Assembly (NCBI GenBank): GCA_036365145.1
Contig: JAEOAD010000025.1
Span: 30,451,001-30,515,000, forward strand
DNA length: 64,000 nucleotides
Reading direction: 5' to 3'
Source: Orientallactaga sibirica
Lineage: Eukaryota > Chordata > Mammalia > Rodentia > Dipodidae
Positions 51,068-61,881 of the stretch are shown in pieces. The notes beneath the pieces were generated by a model that ran no database searches, was not told where the DNA came from, and saw only the letters and a list, made by a program, of their open reading frames with translations. Each line of letters begins with the position of its first letter. The first letter of the stretch is position 1. A program made the translations under genes and the position numbers.

Positions 51068-51832
51068 GAATTGCATTTATATAACCTGAATAAATAATTA
51101 TGACAATCTGAGGTAATGAAAGATTGTTTAAATTTGTAAAAAAATGAGTGGACAATTTAAAACAGAGAGCTGGAAGCAACCAATGATAGGAAATGTTAAA
51201 GAGAATCCATTACAAAAGATTTCTCAAAACTACCAGAACACAGTAGAGATGCTTAAAAGATCAAAGTTCTGAAGGATTTATATCTGAGTAAATATCTAGA
51301 AAAGATCATGGAACTCTAAGCAAGGACTCTACAGTTTGTGAAAAAGAATAGAATGCATGGGCCAGAAACAAAGAGCTCTGAGTTACTGGAAGAAAACTTG
51401 ACCTACCCCAAGATCCTCAGTCTAAACATTTAAACATTAAAAGTATAACTAATATTGCCAGGTAAATATCATAAGAAAATAATAATCTTTTACAGTTATT
51501 AAGAGAATGTAGCAATCCTAGACATTTCCAGCACCCCTCAATGGTACTACACACAGGAAAAACACCAATAAAATTATTTATTATGCCAGCAGGTAAGATC
51601 CCTGATGGACTTTTAGTTTTTAAGGAAAGGACTTAAAGTGCAAACAACAAAAGTGAGGCACACGGAGATTAACAACAATGGGAAGCTGTTGATGCCCTTG
51701 GGCTGAAGAAACAAGAGAAAATAAAGAGTGCCAAGCCTGGTGAACTGTAGTCCTAAAGTGTCTCTGAGAGTACAAAGGGCACAATGGTTGCCAGAGATGT
51801 ATACTGAGCAGGAAGGCAGATGAGATCTCCTG
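51068..51832. other. Intergenic, nothing recognised
   Basis: No recognised feature. Confidence 0.5.
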
Positions 51833-52000
51833 CTGGGCAGGCACTTGTAATGCCAGTACTAAGGAGACAGAGACAAGACTCTAGGGCAAGCTGGCTAGCC
51901 AGACTAGCCAGAGCAGCAAGGTCTGGGTTCAGATGAGGGACCCCTGTTTCAACAAATAAGGTGCAGAGCTTTGAGGAAGACATCTGATGCCCACTTCTAG

Positions 52001-52034
<34 letters not shown>

Positions 52035-52040
52035 CACACA
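51833..52040 (+). mobile_element. B4-like SINE fragment with (CA)n end
   Basis: GGCAGGCACTTGTAATGCCA, GCAAGCTGGCTAGCCAGACT, TTTCAACAAATAAGGTGCAG, GAAGACATCTGATGCCCACT and (CA)14 at 52004-52031 follow B4 order. Confidence 0.7.
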
Positions 52041-52229
52041 AAAATTTATAAACGGTGCTGAGATTTCTCCACAGTTTAGGTTCTACTAGTTGAGTGGCCT
52101 ATGAACTAATTGACAATAACAAATTGAAGAAAAAGTTACTACAAATGTAGGCATACCCACTTGAGGGAATAGCTCCTTGAACAGCTAGAGGTAAAGTTAA
52201 TACACAGCCTAACAGAGAGGCAGAAGTAA

Positions 52230-52374
52230 GGGCTTCTCGTATTAGTCAGGGTTCTCAAGTGGAAAAAAATTCTCGAAATGAACATATGGAGGAAACTTTT
52301 AAGGTTGGATTATACAATATGGACTGGGCAGTCCAACAGTGGCTATTTGCAGGCTAAAGCACCTCAGAACCAAC
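52230..52374. mobile_element. Old retroposon fragment (unclassified)
   Basis: GTATTAGTCAGGGTTCTCAA and CAGTCCAACAGTGGCT are phrases I know from a common rodent interspersed repeat, but I cannot name the family with confidence. Confidence 0.35.
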
Positions 52375-52640
52375 CTAAAGGAATGCATAAGGAAAAAGTG
52401 GTGTATATGTACAATGCATAAGGAAAATGTGGTATATATGTACAATGGAATATTTTTTAGCCACTATGAAGAACAAAGTTATGTCAGTTACAGGGCAATG
52501 GATATAACTGGATATAATCATATTAGCTAAAGTAAAATGAAAACAGAAAGTAAAATAGTGTATATTTTTTCTGATTTGTGGTTCCTAGATTTTACATAAA
52601 TATATAAAATAATATATATGTATGAAAATACATAAGATGA
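52375..52640 (+). mobile_element. L1 3'-region fragment with internal tandem duplication
   Basis: GTGGTATATATGTACAATGG, AATATTTTTTAGCCACTATG and GGGCAATGGATATAACTGG match the L1 3' part in sense. A unit of about 34 bp (AATGCATAAGGAAAA...) is duplicated near its start. Confidence 0.6.
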
Positions 52641-52650
52641 TATATACATG

Positions 52651-52950
52651 ATGGGCCGAAGGGATGGCTTAGTGGTTAAGGCATTTGCCTGCAAAGCCAA
52701 GGACCCAGGTTCGATTCCCCAGGACCCATGTTAGCCAGATGCACAAGGGGGAACATGCGTCTGGAGTTCATTTGCAGTGGCTGGAGGCCCTGGCACACCT
52801 ATTCTCTCTCTCTCCCCCTCTTTCTCTGTCAAATAAATAAATAAAGTTTTTTAATTATTTAATAAAAAGAAATAAAGGGAAAAAGGTTTTGAATGGTACC
52901 AACTTTTGGATGCAGCAGGAGGAGTCAAACCAACCTGGACTCTGAGTAAC
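52651..52950 (+). mobile_element. tRNA-derived SINE plus copied flank; second arm of inverted duplication
   Basis: A full-length sense SINE (head ATGGCTTAGTGGTTAAGGCA, box B GGTTCGATTCCCC, core, CT tail, AAATAAATAAAT). It is followed by TTTAATTATTTAATAAAAAG and a 60-nt flank that is the reverse complement of 49863-49927, apart from a 10-nt insertion near 52933. Confidence 0.9.
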
Positions 52951-53295
52951 TAGATTTATGTAAATATTTTGTTAGATTATTCTTGTGCCCTAAGGCATTT
53001 CTGTGGCAGCTGACCCTCATAAAGCTCCAATCTTGTCGGGTAAAGAAAGTTAATGTAAAATTCTTTCTTCTTCTGCAGCTAAGATCTTTACACTTTGTAG
53101 TAATCACTCTGCCAGCATGGTGTGTTGCTGGTCTGTTCACATGGCTATGAGAGCAGAATCACAGGGCACCTTGGGTCTACCTTGAAGGGGAACTTAATGC
53201 ATTATGATCAGTGATGCTTCAGAGGGAAGTATCTGAGTCAGAAGGATGGGTGGTTATTAACCATGCAAAGCAGCTCTGGAAAAAATCCTGAAAAA
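52951..53295. other. Intergenic, nothing recognised
   Basis: No recognised feature. Confidence 0.5.
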
Positions 53296-53531
53296 AGGAC
53301 CAGGGCTTAAAAAACATTTATGTATTGACTTGCAAGCAGAGAGAGAGAGGGAGAGAGAGAGGAAGAGAATGGGCACACCATGGCCTTGTGATGCTGCAAA
53401 CAAACTCCAGATGCATGCACCACTTTTGCATCTGGCTTTACATTGGTACTGAGGAATTAAACCCAAGCTATCAGACTTTGCAAGCAAGTGCCTTAATGGC
53501 TGAGCCATCTCTCCAGCCTCAGGACCAGGGC
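53296..53531 (-). mobile_element. tRNA-derived SINE, variant subfamily, with 11-bp TSD
   Basis: AGGACCAGGGC at 53296-53306 and 53521-53531. It shares the CTTGCAAGCAGAGAGA, GGCTTTACATTGGTACTG and CAAGCAAGTGCC marks of the variant group. Confidence 0.95.
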
Positions 53532-54630
53532 ATTTTATTATCATGTTGTCATTCAATAGGTATTGAGTGAACATGGCCCAAGACTTCACTGAACTACCCC
53601 AATTCAAAGTCCTACAAAAAAAAATCACAGGAAACTGGTATCATATCTACATCGTAGAATCGACGGATCGTACCTGTTACAGAACTGGCACCAGGAAACA
53701 GAAACTGGTCTAATATGCTCACTTTTGTGGTTTTAACTGAGCCGCCTGTAAGCAGAGCATTGAAGCTGGCTTTGGTAAGGCTTTGAGGTCAGAACCCTGT
53801 CTGACAGGTACTCTGTCTTCTCACTTACATGTAGAACTTTGAATTGGTGTGCTCATCCTGACACCTGGGGCATCTTGTTTTCAGAATTGTGCCATTTTAT
53901 TGAGAGGGACTCTAAAAAAATGGGACGCTAGTAAGTTTCATGCTAACATCCTTGCTAATGAAAATTGTAGAGGAAATTTTTCTCACTGGGTTTGTGGGGA
54001 GACCTCTATGGCAAAAGATAGCAAGCATACAAATCCATTTAATTAGTTTTGCATGCTAGCATGCTACAGGAGGCTTTGGAAATGAGACAGGAAAACATGT
54101 ATTTTTTTATGCTGTTTGATGAGGAAGCAAGTAGTTGTACAAGGTACAATTAAAAGAGCTGATCTCGCAAGCTGGGCACTGAGCAAACTTGCTTGTTCAC
54201 ATGCTATTCTGCATAAGAGCTCACATGCAGTTTTAGGACCTATTGCAGGGGAAGGTCAGAAACTTCTTTTCAGGTTTTGTAATAGGGCAGAAGGGGCAAG
54301 GGCCTAAGAGATCTCCGGCACCTGCCATTTTCTCATAGCCAAGGTGAAATACATATTGGAATATATATATATATTTATATATATATAGTATGTGTCTGTG
54401 TGTGTATCCTGAACTCATTAGATCTATATGCTCAAAGGTGTGCTGCATGTTGACAACTGACTCTACCAGCTCCTTTTTCATCAGATTTTACTGCAAAGCT
54501 TGATCACAATATGAGAAATAGTACAGAAACACTGTTCAGCTTCCTAGGAATTTAAATAGTTACTGAGGAAATGTTCTACCAAATTTTCTGCTTTAAATAC
54601 TTTATCCAAGTAAATACATTGCTAAGCATT
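53532..54630. other. Intergenic; (AT)n at 54359-54389
   Basis: A short AT microsatellite. No gene or SINE. Confidence 0.5.
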
Positions 54631-54631
54631 C

Positions 54632-54852
54632 TTAATTTTTTTTTTAATTTACTTGCAAGCAGAGAAAGGAGAGAGAGAGAGGTGAGAGAAAGAGAGAGAA
54701 TGGGCATTCCAGAGCTTCTTGCCACTGCCAACAAACTCCAGATGCATGTGCCACTTTGTGCATCTGGCTTTACGTTGGTACTGGAGAATTGAACCCAGGC
54801 TGTCAAGCTTTGCAAGCAAGTGCCTTTAACTGCCGAACCATCTCCCCAGCCC
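54632..54852 (-). mobile_element. tRNA-derived SINE, variant subfamily
   Basis: An antisense copy with ACTTGCAAGCAGAGAAAGGA, GCCAACAAACTCCAGATGCA, GGCTTTACGTTGGTACTGGA and GCAAGTGCCTTTAACTGCCG. Confidence 0.9.
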
Positions 54853-55565
54853 CAATAGTGAGTCTGATATTGACTGACAAAGATTTTCTCTTTGTCCAAA
54901 TTTTGGCTAGGCTCCCCCTTGTCCTTGGCTCAATGAGACCTATCTTGGACTTCTATATCCATGATTATAGAGCCCAGTTTTAGCATACTTTCTTGTCAGT
55001 TTCATTAGAATTCTGCCCACCCTCAACAAGCAAATCAAATGTTTCATTCTCCACACTGGCCTTCTAGGTCATAGATCACCTGGCATGCCTTTATTAAAAA
55101 TCTTGTCAGGTCAAGTTAGTGAATATTTAATTTAGCCTCTTAATAATTTTCCAACCACTGACCCCTAACTCTGCTCTTAGGTTACAAGTTTCCATTTTTC
55201 CCTGTATTAAAAAAATTGGCTTCTTTACTGCAAAGTTTCACTTAATATAGTTTCCATTCTCATAACAATAGTCCCAATAAAGCCTGCCTTACTATTTTAG
55301 TAACTATCAAGGTCAAAGGCTGCATGATCCTGCCATGTCAGCACCCCCACTGCCACCCCATGTAGACTCCCACTGTAAGGTCAGATGTTGGGGGACTCCA
55401 CTGTCCTGGGTTCTCCCTGCTGCTGTGCCATGAGGAACCTTTCTCATGAGGTCAGAGGCCGAGGCTCACAGCCTAACCACAATCCCTTTAGCTACATCAG
55501 CCACAAATCAGCACTAAGTGACTCCATGACTGAAATTCAAGCAGCTCTTTTGTCTCTATTTCTGT
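54853..55565. other. Intergenic, nothing recognised
   Basis: No recognised feature. Confidence 0.5.
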
Positions 55566-55985
55566 GAAGAATGGCACTTGAATTGTGGCTGGGATTGCAT
55601 CGACTCTGTAGATCACTTTTTGTAAGATATCCATTTTCACAATATTGATTCTTCCAATCCATGAGCATGGGGTGTCTTTCCATTTCTTAGTGTTTTCTTC
55701 AATTTCTCTCTGAGTGTTTTAAATTTATCATCGTAGAAGTCTTTCACTCTCATGATTAAGTTTATTTCAAGGTTTTTTTTTTTTTTTTTAGACTACTGTA
55801 AATGGGATTATTTCCCTGATTGCTTTCGTGGTATATTTGTCTTGGTGTCTAGGAAGCTTCTGATTTTTGTCTGTTAATTTTGTACTCTGCCACTTTGCTG
55901 AAAGTGTTTATCAGCCCTAGGAGGTTTCTGGTGGAGTCCTTAGGGTTTCTTATACATAGAAACATATCATCATTCTGATAACTGT
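55566..55985 (-). mobile_element. L1 ORF2 fragment (broken)
   Basis: The T-rich plus strand is the complement of L1 ORF2: CACAATATTGATTCTTCCAA, CATGAGCATGGGGTGTCTTT and ACTTTGCTGAAAGTGTTTAT are well-known L1 ORF2 phrases. A T-run and indels break the frame. Confidence 0.8.
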
Positions 55986-56149
55986 GTTTAAATTGAAATG
56001 AATATCTGTAGAAGTCAGGAAGCAAAAAAAGCCATGAAAATACCTACAAAATTTGTCTTTATGAGACTGATCTAATTATGTGATGATCTCTAGTTGCACC
56101 TATTTCCTGAAAATGGCATAACCTCATTCTTCTTCATGGATGAAAAAAG

Positions 56150-57125
56150 ATTACACTGAATATACATGCCACATACTTTTTATCTCCCCTTTCTTGTTGG
56201 ACACCTTGGTTGGTTCTATAGGTTCCATATGGTGAATAGTGCTTCAGTGAACATTGATATGCAGGTACCTCTGTGATACTTTGACTTGAGTCTCTTGGAT
56301 AAAAGCTGAGAAATCATATGCATAACTTATATGGTAGGTCTATTTAAGTTTTTGAGGAATCTTCATAGTTATTTTCATAGTGGCTGGAGTAGTTTAGATT
56401 CTCTCCAGTAATCTATAAGGCTCCCTTTTGTTTGCACACTGACAACCACTGACAACCTTTCTTTTATTTGTTTTCTTGGTGACTGCCAATCTGCCTGGCA
56501 TGAGATAGAATCTTAATATAGTTTTTATTTGCATTTTTCTGATGGCTAGTGATGTTAAAACATTTTTCACATGTTTATTAGCCAATTGTACTGCATGTTT
56601 TGAGAACTACTTATTTCATAGGCCCATTTATTGAGTGGGTTGTTTGATTTGGTTTTTACATTTTTTGAGCTGTCATTTTTTTTTTAGTCCTTTATATATT
56701 CTACATATTAATCTTCTTTTAGACTTACAGATAACAAAAGATTTCTCTCTTATTGTAGGCTATCTCTTCACTCAATTAATTGTTTCCTTTCCTGTATAGA
56801 AGCTTTTCAATTTGTCAATTGTTGGCGCTGTTTCCTGAGTTGCTGGGGTCCTGTTCACAAGGTGCTCATTTATGCCCATATCTTGAAGTGTTTTCCCCGA
56901 TTTTTGTTTTATTAGTGTCAGATCTCATGTTAAAGATTTTGATCCATTTGGAATTGATTTTCTACCAGGTGGGAGGTAGGGATCTAGTTTCATTCTTCTA
57001 CATGGGAATATCCAGTATTGCCAGCATCATTTGTTATAAAAACTGTCCTTTCTCCAATGTATATTTTTGGCATGTTGTCAAAAATCAAGTGGATATTGCT
57101 GTGTGGGGACATTATTCTTAACAAT
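56150..57125 (-). mobile_element. Old L1 3' portion (ORF2 end and 3' UTR)
   Basis: GTGAATAGTGCTTCAGTGAA, GATGGCTAGTGATGTTAAAA, CCTTTATATATTCTACATAT, CTATCTCTTCACTCAATTAA and CATTCTTCTACATGGGAATA are phrases of ancient mammalian L1s in antisense. Many small changes remove any long frame. Confidence 0.8.
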
Positions 57126-57305
57126 CTTTCAATGGACATGCAAAGAAAATTAAGCATAAATAAAGGAAATAATCACAAAGATATATAAGGTAATAAACCA
57201 CATATTCTCTGAAATTGCCTGAAAATGAGATGTCATTAATTTAAATTGTTCTAAATTACCTCTGGGAAGACTTTTATTATATTTATAATTAAATGTATTA
57301 CTCAG

Positions 57306-57715
57306 GCTGGAGAGATGACTCTGGTTAAGAACAATTCCTATGCAAGCATGAGGGCTTGAGGGACGCTGGGAGGCTGCTCACATTTGATCAGCAGGAACCA
57401 CATGAATATCTGGGCATGGCCATGCACCTCTGTAATCCAGTCCTATGGGAGCAGAGACCTGAGAATCTCCAGGTATCACCAAAAAAGAAAAAAAGAAAAT
57501 AAAAAATCAAGCTCTGGAATCAGTAAGAGATTCTGGTTCAAGTGAACCCGTGGAAGAGCAATGGAGGGGAAACCTGACATTCCCCCTGGTCACCACAGTT
57601 GAGTGCCTCCCACCACAGGCAAACACATGTGATGCTATATAGGGACATACATGTGCATACACCATACATAGCTTACACATACATACACACCCCGCCACAC
57701 ACACAAATTTTAAAT
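57306..57715 (+). mobile_element. B4-like SINE
   Basis: GGCTGGAGAGATGACTCTGG, GCAAGCATGAGGGCTTGAGG, TGGCCATGCACCTCTGTAAT, an A-rich linker and a CA-rich 3' end. A diverged dimeric SINE. Confidence 0.7.
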
Positions 57716-58334
57716 ATGAAATTTAATACTAAATTTAACTGTCTTAGATAAAGGGAATGTTTACACAATGTACATGGTCAATTTTCTATTACATGAACAT
57801 GTAATTATTCTATTACATGAAAAATGTAAACAGGCTTTTGTGTTTGATGTATAGGTCTTATCTCTCACATATGGTCACTTTTGTAAACAGGTAGCATTAG
57901 AAATGTGCTGATTTGACTTATTTTCAAGTTATGAGAATAATATATGGTTGGGTTTTTTGTTTGGTTTTTGCACTTCTGAAAATGGAGTAGTCTGTAATAA
58001 AATATATGCAGGGAAGGAGCCATTAGTTCATATTTTATCTGCTTTGTCTAGGCTTGTGATAAAATGTTCCCCACTGTTAAAAAGAAAGTGCTGTGTGAAT
58101 TGAAGAGCAAAACTCTCTCCATCAAGGGACTAATGATTCTCCTGTTAAAATGTAAATGCAGTAGCCTTGAGTGCTTTAAAATATGTGAAGAAAGACTGTG
58201 GAATCATCATTACCATGTCATTACTGTGACTCCCCACAGGAGCATTGTAAAGGGTGGGGGTGGGGAGTTACTGAGCCTCCAACGGTAACCTAGGACAGCT
58301 TCCTGCAGAGGTGAGCAGGGAGTCCTGGTTGGAT
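57716..58334. other. Intergenic, nothing recognised
   Basis: No recognised feature. Confidence 0.5.
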
Positions 58335-58920
58335 TGCTATAAGTAGGGGCTCAACAATCAGTTCCAAGTTCTTGGTGACTTTATCAAAGAATTGTGAAAG
58401 CATGCTTGAACACTTGATAGTAACAGGTTTTGTTTAGAAGAGAAAGAAACAGTGAAGGGTGGATATGCTGTTAGCAACAGATTCAGGCAAGATGGCTGGA
58501 GTCCCAGGTTTCCCAGGATTCTTTCTTACAAGTTCAGGTGGGGGAGGAACTAATAATCCCCAGGGCAGGGAACTGAATAAATCTTTACCCTGAAAAACAG
58601 TTGGATTGCTATATTACTGTGAACTATATGCATGTGTGGGGCTATACTGGCTATAATTTTAAGCATGTATGACCTGTCATGCACGCACTTGATAGAGTCT
58701 TTCTTCTGACAGGTCACTTCAAGGCAAGACTGGCCTTCTCTATTCTTGCATCAAATACCTTAGCTAGCCTTGTGTATCTTTCCTTCTACAATAATTTGAC
58801 CAAATTAAGAACTTGACCAAATGAAGCACAAGTGGAGAGGAGCTGGGTTCCCCTCCACATGGGGCAGCACATTCTTCCTTTTGAGGGACTTGAAGACCAT
58901 TTGCATCTCTGATGTCCATT
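58335..58920 (-). mobile_element. ERV class I 3' LTR
   Basis: About 585 bp, similar over its whole length to 60987-61564 (shared blocks include AAGCATGC, AAAGAGACAGTGAAGGG-like and GACTGGCC). On the minus-strand element this is the 3' LTR. Ends are approximate (TG...CA). Confidence 0.7.
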
Positions 58921-60497
58921 CCAGTGTGTCAGGTTTTGGCCCCTTAGTTCCTTCATAGAAGGGTTTAGTTATGAACCTGAAATTGGAAACACAAATTTGA
59001 CAAAAGCTCACCATTACCAGGAAGGAATAGAGTTATATTTTGGTGACTGGATTAGGGGTAGTAGGCAGCACAGCCTGAATGTGTGTGGGAACAAGTTTCC
59101 TAGTTCCCAGGGTAAAGGTGTTTCCCAGGTATAACACCCTTTGGAAAGATAGTTGTGTCTTTTAATTTGATACTTTCTATCCTCTTTGCCAAAAAAAAAA
59201 AAAAAAAAAGGGTCTTCATAGTATTAGCACTAGAAGTTTCCAAGGCGGAACTCCATGCTGTAAAATGGTATCCATTTTTAGTTTCCAGTCTCTAAGAACA
59301 CACATAATACCTTAGCAAAGAGGTGTGGGCTATTCCTGAATGCCTAAGGAAGAACTTTTCAGGTATATTTTTCTAGTAAAATGGGATCTTCCCATTCAAA
59401 ATCAAACAGGAATTGGGAGTCTGGTTCTATATCTATATAGGGTAAAGAAGAAAGCATCTTTTAGATGTAGCACTAAGAACCACTGATGTCTCCTAGGACC
59501 TGGTTTAGGAGTATATAAGTAATCTGTTACTAAAGGATATATAGGGATTACAGCTTCATTTATTGGTCTCAGATCTTGGACCAGTCAGTATTCTTTGGTG
59601 AGTTTTATGACTGGGATGGCACGGGAGTATTGCAGGATGGTTGACAGTTTAAAGAGCTCAAACTTTAGGAATTGGTTAATGACGGGTTGCAATCTTCCCA
59701 CCCACCTTTTACTGCCTCCTCATTAATGGGATATTATTTCTTATTGGGGTAATAGGAGGCATCCTTTAGTGAGATATTATAGGTAAGGGCATTGTAGCCT
59801 TCCTTTTATTCCATGTGTGTGAGAGAGGTCCTTAGTCCTGGCCTGAAGGAGCACTTTTGTCCAAGGATATCTAAATAGTAAAATCATCCCACGTTTTATC
59901 ATCAACTCTCTACCCAGTAAAGGGTCTGGGCAGATGGGCAGTGCAATGTAAAAATTCATGAGTAAAAATGATACTTTTCCAAGTGACAAGTGGTGGGGTA
60001 AAATGGCAAAGTCTAGCTTGTCCTGCGACTGCAATAATAATTATAGACTGAGAGAATTGTTTCCCTAAGTAAGTGGGCAGAACTGAGTAAGCTGCCATAG
60101 TACTGATGAGGAGTTAAATAAGTTACCTGGGGATCCTCTGAGGTGATACTATCTCTGAGCTGAGGCAATGATGTTCTCTGGGCCTCCTCAGTCATAATCT
60201 CTTTCTTCTTGGTTTACCATGGCCTTGGCTACCCCTACATCTCTGGGAAGAAGATCAGGCAATCCGCCAAAGCTCAGGATCAGAGAGGAGAGATACTTTA
60301 GAAGATGGTTCACAAGTTTAAGCCAGTTTAAGAGAGAATCTTTATCCACAGATATCAGAATCAGGGCCTTCCAACAAGGTCCACAAAAGAAACAAGGTGC
60401 CTGAACTCTAGAACCTGATTTACAAATGAGATTAGAAAGTTGTGATGTCCATAGCTTGATCCAGGGGATGGGATAAAAGTTAAGGGACAGAATTTCA

Positions 60498-60629
60498 GGC
60501 TGGGTATGGTGGTGCATGCCTTTAATCCTGGCACTCAGGAGGCAGAGGGAGGAGGATCACTGTGAGTTTGAGGCCAGCCTAAGAGAGTGAGGTCCAGGTT
60601 AGTCTGGGCTAGAGTGAGACCCTACCTTG

Positions 60630-60631
<2 letters not shown>
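60498..60631 (+). mobile_element. B1 SINE inserted in the ERV
   Basis: A full B1 (GGCTGGGTATGGTGGTGCAT ... GAGTGAGACCCTACCTTGAA) inside the ERV internal region, so younger than the ERV. Confidence 0.95.
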
Positions 60632-60699
<68 letters not shown>

Positions 60700-60700
60700 A
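60632..60700. repeat. (CA)n(GA)n compound microsatellite
   Basis: It grows directly from the B1 tail: about 14 CA units, then about 15 GA units. Confidence 0.95.
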
Positions 60701-60986
60701 AAGGAAAGTAAAAACCTCTTTTTATCCTCCCTTTATGTTGCTATATAGATAGATGACATAGATCTAGCTGATTCATGGGTTTGTTTTGTGCCAGATAGGG
60801 CCTACACTGCTCTCTTCTATGATCTGGTTATCTGCCATGGGAGTCTTCAAGTGGTGGACACTCTAATGGCTTTTAACTGTTTGACCCATGCCTGCTGAAG
60901 AGGGTATTCATAAAAGGAAAATGTAACCAGAGGGATGGACATGGTCTCTCCTTTGGGGGTTTATCTCCTCACTGGCTCACCAATTA

Positions 60987-61564
60987 TGTTACCATGGGGT
61001 GTCCACAGTTGGGCAGCACTCCAGAGTCTGGGTGACATCATCAAAAAACTGAGAAGCATGCATGACTCCATAGTGAAAGGTTTTACTTAGAGAAAGAGAC
61101 AGTGAAGGGCAGGTGTGCTGCAAGAGAGCGGCAGACTCAGCCAGGATGGTTCCAGAGCTCCTGAATCTTAAGAATTTAAGCTGGGGGAAGAGCTGATTCC
61201 CAGGGGCAGAAACTGAGTAGATCTTTGCCCTGATTGACAGTTGAATTGTTATATAACCTTGAATGATCTACATGTGCGTAGGCCATATATCACGTAAGTT
61301 TAAGCATATGATGTCCCACCATGCATACACATGAGGTGGCAAATAAGGGTTTCCCTCGATAGGTCACATCAAGGACAGACTGGCCCTTTTGCAGTTGCAC
61401 CAAATATTAGCTTAGGCTGGCCTTCTTTATCTGTCCTGCTACAAGAAAGTATCTGACCAGGAATTACTCAGAGGTGAGGAGCAGTTGGGTGTTACCCTGC
61501 TAATAACTGAAGACACATTTTTCCAAGGGACTTCCCTATGCTAGCCTGACTCAGGATCTCCACA
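60987..61564 (-). mobile_element. ERV class I 5' LTR
   Basis: The partner of 58335-58920, diverged from it by many substitutions and small indels, so an old insertion. Just inside it the minus strand reads TGGTGAGCC four bases after the terminal CA, a possible but poor primer-binding site. Confidence 0.7.
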
Positions 61565-61838
61565 GACTCTGGACATTGACAGTTAGGAAGTAAGAGCAGG
61601 AAGGGTGTCTTGGAAGGTCAAGTTAGAGGGAAAAATTCTAAAGCAGGTACATGGGTCCAAAACCTATGACAAGACCAATGCTGTGACTGTTAGAAGCCAG
61701 ATTGGATCAATCTGAGTTTGGCTTCAGTCTGGAAGGATTTTATTCCTCCACAAGAAAGAGTCTTAAAGGAAGTCAGGCATTCTTAGACTGAGAAGTAGAA
61801 ATGGAATGAAGTGTATCAGAGGTTGGTGTGTCTCGGAA

Positions 61839-61881
<43 letters not shown>

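Larger units (their letters stand above)
58921..60986 (-). pseudogene. Broken ERV class I internal region (protease and RT remnants)
   Basis: Between the two LTR copies the minus strand keeps traces of gammaretrovirus-like pro-pol. There is an AYSVL-like protease stretch (about 60060-60100), a PLLGR motif (about 59920), and a VQDLRPIN-like RT motif (about 59560-59590). Frames shift and stops intervene. The protease active-site triad position reads Ser-Thr-Met instead of Asp-Thr-Gly. gag and env are not recognisable, and the region is only about 2 kb, including a later B1 insertion. It is non-functional. Confidence 0.75.

Noticed and set aside
56780..57121. 113-codon plus-strand frame with membrane-like character
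   Set aside because: It lies on the antisense strand of an old L1; T-rich antisense L1 translates as hydrophobic residues.
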